From NCBI GenBank assembly GCA_027923505.1, contig BROI01000009.1, forward strand, positions 1 to 64,000: DNA of 64,000 bases, given 5' to 3'. The notes under the pieces are model-generated. The model saw nothing but the letters and a program-made list of their open reading frames with translations. It had not been told where the DNA came from and did not search any database. Below are positions 45,152-56,436 of this stretch, one piece after another (the first letter of the stretch is position 1; every line of letters starts with the position of its first letter). The translations under genes were made by a program, and so were the position numbers. The DNA comes from Mayamaea pseudoterrestris. Its lineage: Eukaryota > Bacillariophyta > Bacillariophyceae > Sellaphorales > Sellaphoraceae.

Positions 45152-48100
45152 CTATGAACGGCCGTCGCTGTAGATAGAGTTGATTGCCTCCGCAAACTCC
45201 TTCTCCACCTTCGCCATTTCCTCCACAGCCCTCGGCAAAGTTTCTTGCTTGAATCGCTTATTGAAGCAGACGGAAGGCAATTCACTGTTGGCGTCTTCGT
45301 GCGCATGGTAAAGGCGCGTATTTCCCGAGTCAAGCCAGCCAAACTGGTGCGTACCAAGGTATTCCACCAAGCAAAAGCAACTGTCAGGATCCTTCTCGGC
45401 CGCCCTTTCGCACTTGAGACGGACAGACTTGAGTCGACGCATATTTTCGAAAGGAAGCTTGCGCTCATTGCGCGCCGTGACAGCAGCATGCCAATCTTCA
45501 TGCATGTTTGAACCAGCGATCAAGCCGAGGCAGAGCGATGGGTAGAACGGCTTCGTGTTGAGCTTGTCACAGGCCCACATTATAGTCGCCACTTCGGCCG
45601 AAATGCTCGAAAATCGCGAGCCACGGGTGCAAGCTTCATAGAATGGAGTCGCAATCTTCCAAAAGAAGCGGTCTAGGCGATTCATAATCTTCTCAAAGTG
45701 ACGCGACGTGGCCGGAGCACACTCCTTTAGGTCATCGTAAAACGTCGTAATAGTGTAACCGATTGGCTCTACCTCTTGTTGCGTCATAATTGTCAACTTG
45801 AAACTCAACTCCTTGAGCTTGCCTTCCAGAATGTCGGCTTTATCAAATTTTGAAAGGTGCTCTGCATCCAATCCATCTAGCACGCCGCCCGACGAAAGAT
45901 ACTGGCCAAGTTTATAGTGAATATGCGCCAGAATTGCCTTAAGCAATGGTACGCCACAACGATGCTCGAATCGAGCCCTGCGGCTTGACGCGCGTTTTTC
46001 AAACAAGGCACATTCTTGATCGTCGTCAGAGGAAAAAGGACGATCGGACGGCAGCATGAATTCTTGCCAGAGCAACATGACGTAGTCTTTCAAATGGTGC
46101 ATGATGGAAACGTGTCGTTGCACTTCCTGTACCTGCGGTTGATTATATACTTTCAATGCTTGGTCAAAGACTTTGCAAATTTGGTCAAGAGCGTGTCCTG
46201 ACGAGGCGTAATCCCTATCTTCGATACGCTGCAACACCAAGTCCATATCGATGGGATCGGCCACGACGTCATCATGAATATCCGCAAGCTGTAAACGAAT
46301 GCATCCATATGAGACGCGTCAATATACCACTTCGATCGTGATCGACGCAACGCATTTGCTGGCTTACCTCGGGATGTCGTTCGCCGAAAGGCTTGCATGC
46401 GTACTCATCAACGAGGGGATGCCGGAAGAATTGCGCCATCATCTCATTCAGATTTTCGTAGTCGCTTCCAGTCATTGCATGGCTGTTTTCCAAGGCGTAA
46501 GATCTTGCTTTGAAAGACGCCGTGCTTAATTTCGAACCTTCAAAGCTTTTAGTGGATGACTTGCTACCATTGTTGTCGTGGCCTTGATCATTCAAAGTTA
46601 TCAAAAGGGATTGCTCTTTAGCATCCAAGGTGGCCGGGTTCTTGTGGTCAGACGCAACGTTTTGAAATTTTGGAGGAGGGAGCAGTAGTTTTCCTCGGAT
46701 AAAGTCCAGTTTCAAAGGTTTTGGCCTACGCATTGTATCACAGTGCCACACAAAGTCCAACTCGCACAAACTTTGAAATTCTCTCTGGTTCATTTGTTGT
46801 TTACGCAGTCGCTGGCGTTGCGCAAGTACCCATGCACCGAGTTCCCCGAATGAGTGGCTGGAAACCATTGTATCGCCGTGCTCATCGTTGTAGGCCTTTA
46901 GCATCTCCAGCAACTTCAGAAAATTCTCATGATGCTGCATTTCTACTTCGTCCATTGTTGCTGGCGTAGGAGGTAGCGGAAGGCAAGACTTGACTTCTGC
47001 AACCAAGGCATTGTAGTCGCTCGTCCGATTGCTTTCGTTTGGTAAACTCACCCTGCTAGGCGAGTCAGCCGCGGTATCAGGCAAAATCTCGCATTCTGTT
47101 CGGCTCACGGAGCATTTATCTATATTGTCCCGATCGTCGCTCTTTGCTTCAGTCGCTTCCTTTGAGGTGCCTCCGGTACTGATGTCTGATGCCTCGACTT
47201 TGTCGTCGGAAATCGAGGATCGATAGTTGCGATATTTTGGGTCCCTCCCACCCGTGGCCTGGCGTGGTTCGCCGCAGCGCGAGATGTGGAACGCGAAATC
47301 AATGCGCTTGAGTCGCTCCAAGTGGTCCGGCCGAAGCTGATAATTTTTGTAATCTTTACGCTGTTTGCTGGAATGAGAACACATGTGTTTGCGCAAGTAG
47401 AGAATTAAGATGGCATGAGTCACGAAATTAGCACTTGCTTTCCTGACTTAACTCTGCCATGTACTTACTGGACCCAGTGTGCCAACGAATTATCAACACC
47501 AACTCTTTTTCGCAACGGCACCAACGTGTCACCCATGCTCCGCTTATAGGCAACCAGACGAGCCATGAATGCGTTCCAATCGGGATCGTCTTCTAAAATG
47601 AGACGATAACTCTCGGAAGGGCTCGGGCTCGCATCACCATTCTTTGCCATAATTGTATCACTATGAGTATCATTGGCAGTAATGTCATCTCCGTTGTCGC
47701 TGTTGACCTCGTTCATCTCAATGTCGCTACAAACGTCTTCAATTTCTGGAATTGTGTATTCACAATCGTCATACTTGGAGTCGCTTCCGCCCGTGGCTTC
47801 AATGGCTCTTCGCGTTGTTACATCGCCTGGTGATACTCTAAAAGCAAAGCCAATGCGTACAAGACGTGCCAAGTGATCTGGTCTCAAAAGAAACCTGCGA
47901 TAATCTTGCCGTTGCTTCCTTTGGGTTGACAGGAAAGACAGGTGTGTGAGCATGCGCCATAAGTCACGTATATCACCTCAAACTTCTTACTTACCCTACC
48001 CAAACGCCAAGTGCACCAGAACTTGACAATAAAACCATTGTATGACCATGATCTCGCTTGAAAGCAACAAGTTCGGCAAAGAAACCGTCCCAAACTGGGT

Positions 48101-50090
48101 CAGGCTCCAGAGTGCGCCGACCCTTTGCCTTGCGCTTGTTTCTGCTTTTAGAGGTGCGCCGACTCTTTGCCTTGCGCTTGTTTCTGCTTTTAGAGTGCTC
48201 GTTGTCGGAAAAATCAATTTCATCCTGCTCCTTTCCATTCTCGTTATCATCATCTTCTTCTTCTTCTTCTTCTTCGTCGATTTCTCCCCCATTGTTGCCA
48301 TCCAGATCCATGTCGACAAGGCCGGGACGTGTCGCAGTTGCAATCTCACAATCCATTTCTGGAAGAGTGTAAGAGCAGCCTTGATACTTTGGGTCGGGCC
48401 CTCCTTCCGAACGATTAAACGTATGGAAGACAAAGCCGATACGCTCAAGACGCTCCAAATGGTCCGGTCGCATTTCGTAGTTATAGTACGAGTTCCGCTG
48501 ATGACTGTCAACGTAATGAAGTAAACGAGTTTGTTCGAAAATTAACCATGCAATGTAAGTTTGCTGATTCGTTTATTCACAAGCAAGCAAACTCATGTTC
48601 ACTTACGAAACCCAAAAAGCCAATTGCTGAACACTGGGGTCCGTTGTTTGCGCCTCGAAGAATTGCATATTTCCGAACTGACGCATGTAGGCAAGAAGAC
48701 GAGTCAACATTGCATCCCACTCTGCGTCGGGCTCCAACACAACCTGACCTTTTACTTGGTTGTCAACATCGCCGGTGCGTTCGGTCGCCGGCGCCTCTGC
48801 GCCGCCAGGCAGTGAAGTCGTTTGACTCGCCGACAATGTTGCATCCCTCACCTGCAGCTGCTCGCCTTCCGTTTCCTTTGCATCTTCCATCCCTTCATCC
48901 ACTACAACATTGCCATGACTCGCAGTAGCGATGGCGTCCGCTGGCGAGTGTTTCAAACCACGTTGCTGAGCAGGGCAATCATCCTTCTGGCCAAGTTGTT
49001 CGTGATGATTTGCATCGTCAGCCTCAAGCTCGCCTAGTAAATCCTTCTTCTCGTCCACGCTATCTTCCAGGTCGGGATTGTGACTCACAAAGGCTGTCGC
49101 TGTCGCTGGCGCATCTTTGCAATCGAGTGGCGGAGCCATGGGAACCATCTTTTGGTCAAGTGGATTGAAAGCATTCGCATCCGCGTCTCCATCTTCATGC
49201 GCAGCCGCAGCCGCATCGGCATTCTGCTGCTCGCGTACAGCTCCCTTTTCCTCATCCGTGTCATCCTCCATAACAAAACTGTTCTGACTCGCAGTAGCTG
49301 AATTTTCGGCTGACTCATCGCTCCATTCCGCCTCCGGAATGATGCGACTAGAGGTTTGGGCAGGAGGATCGCAGCTGTTCGCATCATCCGCCTCCACTGG
49401 CTCTTCATTTGCTTCCTCCTTCGATTCATTGTCTTCATCCGTTCCGCCAATGTCTTGAGTCGCAAAGACTGCAGATTCCGCTGGCGCATCGTTCAATGTA
49501 GCTTGCGGAATGGTATACTCGTAATTTTGATAAGCTGGGTTGCATCCACCGCAAATGCTAGCCCCAAAATCGAAGGCAATGCTCTCCAAACGCGCCAAGT
49601 GATCGGGTCGCATCATGTGATTGCGATAGTTGCCACGTTGTCGCCTGCAGTAGCAGAAGAATACAGTATAATCGAATGAGAATGCGACGAGAGTGAACAT
49701 GAACAAAAGAACATGCGCTTGCTTGACTTACTGCACCCAGTATACCAGCTTTTTCCCTCCGTCTGGTCCTACATTCCGCATATTCACCCGAGTATCATTG
49801 TTATTGCAACGCATGTGTTCGAGTAGCATATCAAACATGGCGTCCCAATTGGAACAAGGCTTGAGAATGTATCGCTTGATCTTCTCCTTGGCCATGCCAT
49901 CGCCGCTACTTGCAGCTGAATCTTTGTCGGAGGCTCCTTTTTCGCGCTTTGACTGCTTCTTTGCAATTTTTGTTGGACGAGTCAATGAGTGACTGTGAGT
50001 GCTCGAGCTACGCCGCTTCGTTTCCTGCTTCCTGGACGACCGACGCGTGGTCGGTGAGGATTTCGTCAATGAATCCTCGTCGCCTTCCAT
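45152..50090 (-). CDS. HA-repeat + PWWP-like protein (paralogue 2)
   Basis: Six exons: 50090-49732, 49644-48607, 48504-47995, 47918-47469, 47367-46368, 46288-45152. Introns are 76-102 nt and all joins keep frame; 1,497 aa. A Lys/Arg/Ser-rich start is followed by five HA repeats. Four of them are split at the same place by an intron after two bases of the residue following Trp-Val (WVQ-RQRGNY, WVS-HQRNSY, WVG-KQRQDY, WVH-KQRKDY). The sixth exon carries the same C-terminal domain as paralogue 1, with a PWWP-like core at about 1350-1430 (IMWACDKLNTKPFYPSLCLG, CLVEYLGTHQFGWL). Acidic Glu/Asp-rich linkers separate the repeats, and a 14-residue basic sequence is duplicated in exon 3. The phase-0 intron after RHPE is at the same place in both paralogues. 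Chromatin or DNA binding is inferred; no helicase core is present. Confidence 0.85.
48113..48196 (-). repeat. Duplicated 42-bp coding repeat (basic 14-aa unit)
   Basis: Two adjacent 42-bp copies inside exon 3 of HA/PWWP paralogue 2 encode nearly the same basic peptide (KSRNKRKAKSRRTS and KSRNKRKAKGRRTL). Next to it, at about 48250-48276, a TTC run encodes a Glu tract. The duplication doubles a possible nuclear-localisation or DNA-contacting patch. Confidence 0.8.
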
Positions 50091-52187
50091 GCTGCTCTGC
50101 GCCTTTCAAATTGCACTTTTGAATCTGCAACTAGATGCTCTTAATTACGATTATGACTGCAGCTTGCTTTCAACTCGAACAATGGTTACAAATAGGATGG
50201 ATCTTGCCATGTTCTTTCAAAAATTTTGCGCGATCGAACGGCGGCGGAAGATCCGCCGCGCCGTCGCGGTTCACGCTGGCAGCTCGGTCTTGGTGCGACA
50301 TCAGTCACACTACGACTTTGATTTTGACGCTCATGCGACGATTCGTGCAATACGATATACGGAGCAATCAATTCATCATCGCCTACGTGTTGGCTACAGC
50401 ATTGTATTGTACAAGATGTCAGCATTACTACAAAGCTTTGAACCTGGCCACTATGCCAAATCGTGAGGGGAAAGAAAGATTAAAAAGGACAGCAGCGCCA
50501 TGGAGAGGGCAGGCGCGTCGATCATTACCGGTGCGAGAAGCACGACGATTCCGGTAGGACATTCCCATTTCGAGGCACGACCTGTGAATCGTGCCAAACA
50601 ATTCTCCGTGTAAAGTTGCTTCGGGAACTGGCGTATGTTACCAGTGAAAATGGACAAGAAGCAAGACAATGAAGGAGGGTATAGAATCCTTGAATGTAAT
50701 ATTGTTGAAGTGTATATATGTTCGCAAGTACGAGCATGTTGCATGTGCCAAGATTGATTGATGGATGATGGATGATGGTTTTGATGATGGATGATGCACT
50801 TTGCAGGTGATCGAGGAAAGCTGGCCCAAAGATGGCCATCTGGCATGACGACACTGGAACGTTTGATCAAACATGCCGATGGAAAGTGACCAGCTGATCC
50901 GTGACTCCATGACGCTGCTTCGCGAAAGTGTGACTGGTTTTAGTGGATCAAGCGATGGAAACAAGTTTATCGCATCGCGCGGAACGCTGTCCTCGACATG
51001 GCTGCGCCGCTAGTAGTAAAGACAACTAGTACAAATGAAGTAATATGAAAATGGACTTCTAAATTTTATAAACACTGTATGTTATGCTCTGAATTGTGTG
51101 CGACTCATGCCGGCGTTGATGTGCTCACTTTCATGGAACCGTCACGAAATCGACAGTGCATTCTGTGGTTGAGCTTGCATTCGATCCTGTTTCTGCAATG
51201 TCCATGTCTTGACTGATGAGACGCCGTGGTAGCCTTGGTGGCGAGTCACACTTGTTTTCGTCAATGGACCGACGAGGCAGGCGAGGTTGGCAGTCTCTTG
51301 GCGCAAAGTCGTCCGACGGAGCATAAAAGCTGCTGCTGTTGTGACGAAGGAGGTGAAAGTCTTGAGAGCAGTTCATGTCTTCTTCTTGAGCGATAGTGAT
51401 GATCATGCCAATGCAACACATGATGAGAAAGTTGAGAATTGAATGAGGTAGTCGAGTGAGATGATTTGAGTTTTATGGCAAGATGGTCGGTTTGCAAGCT
51501 CGACAAACACTGGCGGCACTTCAAGTTCTTTCTTCGGATTCAGCGTTCGCGGAGAATCGTTTGTACGGTGAAGAGGTCGTTATCAAAATTAGGCTTCTCC
51601 GCGCCTGGAGTCACTGTTTAATCAAGTTCAAGAGCTTTACTTATGTGAAAATAGCTTGGAACAAGAACATCCTTGAACTCTGGCGTCAATAATGCGGGCT
51701 CGGATCGGCATTTCCAAGGGCGCTGCCGAACGTGATGCCAGATGAGGGAAGTCGATTGAAGAGACTCTTCGGGCGTGACCTAGTTATTCCGAAATTGAGG
51801 GTCACAAAGGAGTCACTGTTCGGAGTACAAAAAATGATCGAGGCTATTTTCGCAAGTGACTGGTGAATCTATTGCCCCCACGTGTTCGCCTCTTGCCCGG
51901 CCAGTACTCAAGTACGTTATAGTAAAACGTACTTTTGTGTTTGGCGATGTTCCTTGCTTTGATTTGTTTTCTTGACCAGTCAACGTAAACTTGCTATCAA
52001 AACATGTGTTCTTGTACAGTAGATGTATAAACTATTGGCCGGCGTAAATTTACTTGTTGCACCCTTCCTTCGGCCAGAATACTCTGAGTAATCTGGTCGA
52101 CTCAAGAGCTTCACGCCCAAAGTGTTACTCGAGGGAAATTGCTGACATCTAAGCAGCTCACTACAAACTACGATTCCAAATGCTCCT
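50091..52187. other. 2.1-kb intergenic region
   Basis: No confident gene. Contents seen: a GATG-rich simple repeat at about 50752-50796, and a short - strand frame at 51131-51421 listed separately. Nothing recognisable lies from 51700 to 52187, next to the PRP16 3' end. Confidence 0.5.
51131..51421 (-). CDS. Possible small protein with duplicated PRLPRR motif
   Basis: 96-aa frame, ATG at 51421, preceded by a pyrimidine-rich, ATG-poor stretch that could be a 5' UTR. It contains two PRLPRR motifs (CQPRLPRRSID and SPPRLPRRLIS), a spacing that hints at a duplicated ligand-type peptide. No family recognised and the length is close to chance, so this is a weak call. Confidence 0.25.
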   Translation of the reverse strand: MCCIGMIITIAQEEDMNCSQDFHLLRHNSSSFYAPSDDFAPRDCQPRLPRRSIDENKCDSPPRLPRRLISQDMDIAETGSNASSTTECTVDFVTVP

Positions 52188-55100
52188 CTATAGTCCTAGT
52201 CGACCCATTTTCCGCTTGGGCATGAAGCGAGGTGTAGCGTTGGCGGAACGACCAGGAGTTGCGATTCGTTGTCGATGGGCGGCATATGCTGGGCGAGCTG
52301 TCTTGTCGCTCAATTCCTCCTCTTCTTCCCGCTCCGCCTTGGCAACCATCTCTTGCTCCATGACGGCCTTATTCTGCCGCTCTTTTACTCGCCGCTGTAA
52401 TGTTGCTTCGAACGACTCCTTTACACTAAAGAACATCGGACCGGCTTCCGCGAGCCATTCACCATCGACAGCAGTCACACAAGACATGTACTCTTTGCTG
52501 GTTGAAATCAGTTCGTGATAGCAAACGTAGTCGGGCGTGTACCCAAGGCCATATAGCGAGCTGCTCGGGTGCAATGAGGCAGGAATACCTGTCAGCAAGT
52601 TAATGTATTCGCCAATTCCCTTGATTTTGGAGCTGTTGTAAAAGTAAGCAGCACAAATCGACTTGCGAATTACATCCCAGGAACCGCCAGTCGATTTAAG
52701 TTCAAGTCGGTGCTGCTTCATCAAGTCGAGCAATTGTGCGTGGACTTCACGAGCCTTGCGAATGCCTTTCGAATGGATAAAATGGCGAGCGCACCACTGT
52801 GCGTCAAAGCGATACTGCTTGGCGCGTTGGTAAACGTTGAGGAGCGTCAAATGATCCGACTCGGGAACAAAAAACTTTTCGCGAGCAGCGTCACTTTCCT
52901 CAGCTCGATCGTTCGGCCGAAAAAAGACACTAGGGACAGAAAGCATGCTTACAATGATCAACGCTTCGGCCGAGCAGCCGCATACATCATGTGCGTATAG
53001 GAGCATCTTGCTGAGTGGAGGATCCAGCGGAAAATCGGCCATGCGCTTGCCCGTCACAGTTAAATCGCCAGTGTTGTCAAGAGCCCCGAGGATCCAGAGC
53101 TGATACAGCGAGTTTTGGATATTTTCCTGTGGTGGTGGGTCCATGAAATCAAACTCGATCAAGTTCTTAACGCCCAACGACTTGAGCAGCAAGACAACGT
53201 TACTCAAGTTAGTTCGTTGTATCTCTGGTACAGAATTTTCCATTAGCTCTTCGCGAAACTGGCGATCCGTGTATAGCCGAAAGCAGTAGCCTTTGCCCGT
53301 TCGTCCAGCACGACCGCTTCGTTGGTTCGCGTTGGCCTTGCTAATCGGAGTCACGAGGAGCGCATCCATGCCAATCTTTGGGTTATAAACCTTCAGCTTG
53401 CAGTAACCAGCATCAATGACATATTTAATGCCGTCAACCGTCAAACTAGTTTCTGCCACGTTGGTAGAGACAATGCACTTGCGCGTACCTGCTTCGGCAG
53501 CATCAAAAATCTTGGATTGCAAATCCGCCGGCAGCTGACTGTACATTGGTAGGACAAGCAACGGAGCCGCATCACCACCAATCTTCTCCATTTTGTCGGC
53601 CAGAACCTGGCAAGTACCATCGATATCTTCCTGTCCAGTCATGAAGATCAAAATATCGCCAGCTGGCGAATTGAAATGAATTTGTAACGCTTGCTTGACG
53701 GCCGCCATGACATAATCCTCCTGCACCGATTTGGCAAAGTAGGTTTCAACCGGAAACGTCCGACCCGGAATATGGAACACAGGAACACCACCAAAGTAGC
53801 TGCTAAACAATTCCGCATTCAAGGTAGCACTCGTCACGATGAGCTTCAGGTCCGAACGCCGCGTGATGACCTTGCGAAGCACACCAAACAAAACATCTGT
53901 ATTTAAACTCCGTTCATGCGCTTCGTCCATGATGATTGCCGTGTACTTATTTAAATCTGGATCGTTCAAGCTTTCGCGCAACAGTACACCGTCCGTCATG
54001 TACTTGATCAATGTATGATCGGTTGTGCAGTCCTCGAAGCGAATGGCGTAACCCACCGTCCCGCCAAGGTCATACTTTTCCGTTAAAGCTTCGCCTTTGG
54101 CCTCGACGCTAGCGGCCACTTCTTCACTGACTCGCTTGGCGACGCTCATTGCCGCAACGCGACGAGGCTGCGTGCAACCAACAATTCCAAAGTCGCAGTA
54201 GCCTTCCTCCATGAGGTACTGGGTCAGTTGCGTTGTCTATTGCAACGAAGGGAACAAGAGCGCGTGAGCGTGCATGTTCAAATCCACGACGACCGGTAAC
54301 AACAGCAATGTCCGACGTACCTTTCCAGATCCAGTTTCACCAACAATCACCACTACATTATTTTCGCGAATCACTTGAAGGAGCTCCTCGCGAACCGAGT
54401 AGACTGGTAGAAACTCTCGCTGCTGCTGCATCGTCTTGCTCTTGCTAAAAGCTGAAACCTTTTGCTCCTGGCCGTCCTCCTTTTTTCGTTTCAAATGAGC
54501 CGCGTAACCCGACGACTTTTTGTAGTCGACTTCGCCATCACCATTTGCATCATCGTTACCGTCATTTGCACCAGTCGTTTCCTCCTTGCCACTGGCACCG
54601 TCTTCTGCACCATCACCACCATCACCACCATTGTTCTTTCCCATGACGGCTTGTCCCATGCGCGTGCCACCCAACTCCCAAAACTTTTGTCGCATGGCAG
54701 TCTTGTCGCGATTCTCCCGCAGCAGTTGCAAGGTCGCCGACCCTTGTCTTGCCATTTTGCTAAAGTCGCTACTCGCATCCTTGACGGTTGGCACTGCCTG
54801 CGTTTGCTTGCTAAAGGAAACGCGCCCATCCAAGAATGGTGGTTTCACGTGATGCACAATGAGCGTGGTGCGTGACACGTTGGCGTCGTCGGCGTCGTCG
54901 AGCGAAAACTTGGTGCGCATCGAGGTGGCACCGGCACTCGCCAAGCGGTTGGCTTCCCACTTGTTTTGGTCGTCCTGCATGGCGCTGGCGCGCGCACTCA
55001 AGTGTGCGGGTTGCTGTTGCTGCTGGCGCTGCTGCATTTCGTCTTGTCGCGCTTGAATCTTGCGATTGGTGAATAGAAAGCGTCCCAAATTGTGCTCGTC

Positions 55101-56084
55101 GTCGTTGCCGGCCGAAGTGTCGTTATCAAGCAAGTAGTGTCCGTCATCGTCTTGGTTCAAGTAAAAGTCTCTGTCAAAGGCTTCGTCCTGTTCCTCGTTT
55201 TGAGCGAGTGCTGCATCTGGATCATTTGGAGCATTTGGAGCTGGCGTTTCCACTTCCCAGTCGTCATGATGATTGTTGTTGTTATTGCGACGAGTGCTGC
55301 TGCTGCCGCTGAACTGGTTTCGCATGTAGGAATTTGCTCCTGCAGTCGATGATGCTGACGCTGTCACTACAGATCGATTCGAGTAGTCTCGTGGTGTTTG
55401 CGCATGTATGTTTCGCGAGGCTGGCGGAGGCATGCTGCTGCTGTTGCTGTGAGCATTGGCGTTTCCTCGTGCTTGACTGATATTGCCGTTCTGAATGTTT
55501 CGATAAAAGTCGCGCCTTCGGTCGTCCGTATCGTAGTGCTGCTGCTGCTGCTGCTGCTGTGACGGACGACTGCTACTACTGCTTCTGCCGTAATGCTGAT
55601 TGTTGTTATTGCTGCTGTTTCGTGAATATTGCTGTTGCTGTTGACTGTGATTGTTGTTGCGAGGAGGACGATTCCAATCATCTTGCTGCTGATTCCTTCC
55701 ATGCTCATCATTTGTACGCTGCCTTGCTATTCCATCATCTTCTTCATCTTGTTGCTCACTTTGATTACGCCTTCGTTTCCGAAAAGAGTCGTAGTCTCGT
55801 TGCTGTCGCTCTCGCTTGGCGTGCAAGGTTCGACTCGTTTCGTCTTGCTGCATGGGAGTTTCGTTTCCAGGTTTGCGATAGTTTCTTTGACCCTTATGGT
55901 TCCTTTCGTCGTCATTGCCATGCGCTCCTCGTGCAGACTGCTTGGACTGCACGTGAACGAGACCCCCTTGACCGCTCTGCGGCAGAAGCGAAACGAGTCG
56001 ATGCAAATTGTTGTTGCTGCTGCTAGTATTGCTCTCGTCTTGATTGTCGGAATTATTATTATTACTATTGGACGACATTATCAT
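52188..56084 (-). CDS. PRP16: Pre-mRNA-splicing DEAH-box ATPase PRP16/DHX38
   Basis: Two exons, 56084-54321 and 54236-52188, with an 84-nt intron (GTACGT donor, CAATAG acceptor) that splits Walker A as [15 protein letters not shown]; about 1,270 aa. The first in-frame ATG is 56084 (another lies at 56078). The N-terminal ~400 residues are Asn/Gln/Ser/Arg-rich and disordered. The PRP16 signature ([15 protein letters not shown] and nearby residues) follows, then the RecA domains: [19 protein letters not shown] in [17 protein letters not shown] in [13 protein letters not shown], and [18 protein letters not shown]. Winged-helix, ratchet and OB-fold regions and the C-terminal tail ([16 protein letters not shown]) complete it. 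PRP16 remodels the spliceosome after the first catalytic step. It is divergent from the GT49 gene, with a short shared promoter region. Confidence 0.95.
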
Positions 56085-56436
56085 GCAGTAAACGTATGTA
56101 TTCGAGATGCAGTGAATGAATGTTTCAAATGGCTTGAAGAATGGGACTATGCGACGCAAATCCCATGGTCGCGAGGCCGCGCGCCGCGATCAGCGTCCTA
56201 ACGGTACTTACTCGAAAAGAGAACCACTACGACGTGCTACCCCGCCACCGCGCGATCGCTCGATGGCATCTGCAGCGTCACCATGGTGCGACGAGGCGCA
56301 AATCGTCAATTCAAGCGTAACAAAAACGAGTTTGGTCTCGCATTCAGTCGAGTTTAATCATATTTTTGAATTAGTTACAATCATCAAAGAATTGTGGCAG
56401 CAGCAGCAGCAGCAGCAGCCAAAGCAGCATACCACA
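56085..56436. promoter_or_regulatory. Divergent promoter region, PRP16 / GT49
   Basis: About 350 bp between the PRP16 ATG (56084, -) and the chosen GT49 ATG (56437, +). The GT49 frame stays open upstream to about 56116 with further ATGs, so part of this could be coding or 5' UTR. A CAG run at about 56398-56419 lies just before the chosen GT49 start. Confidence 0.5.

Noticed and set aside
40182-50090. Helicases, as HA domains might suggest
   Set aside because: No Walker A, DEAD/DEAH or SF2 motif occurs in any exon of the two genes.
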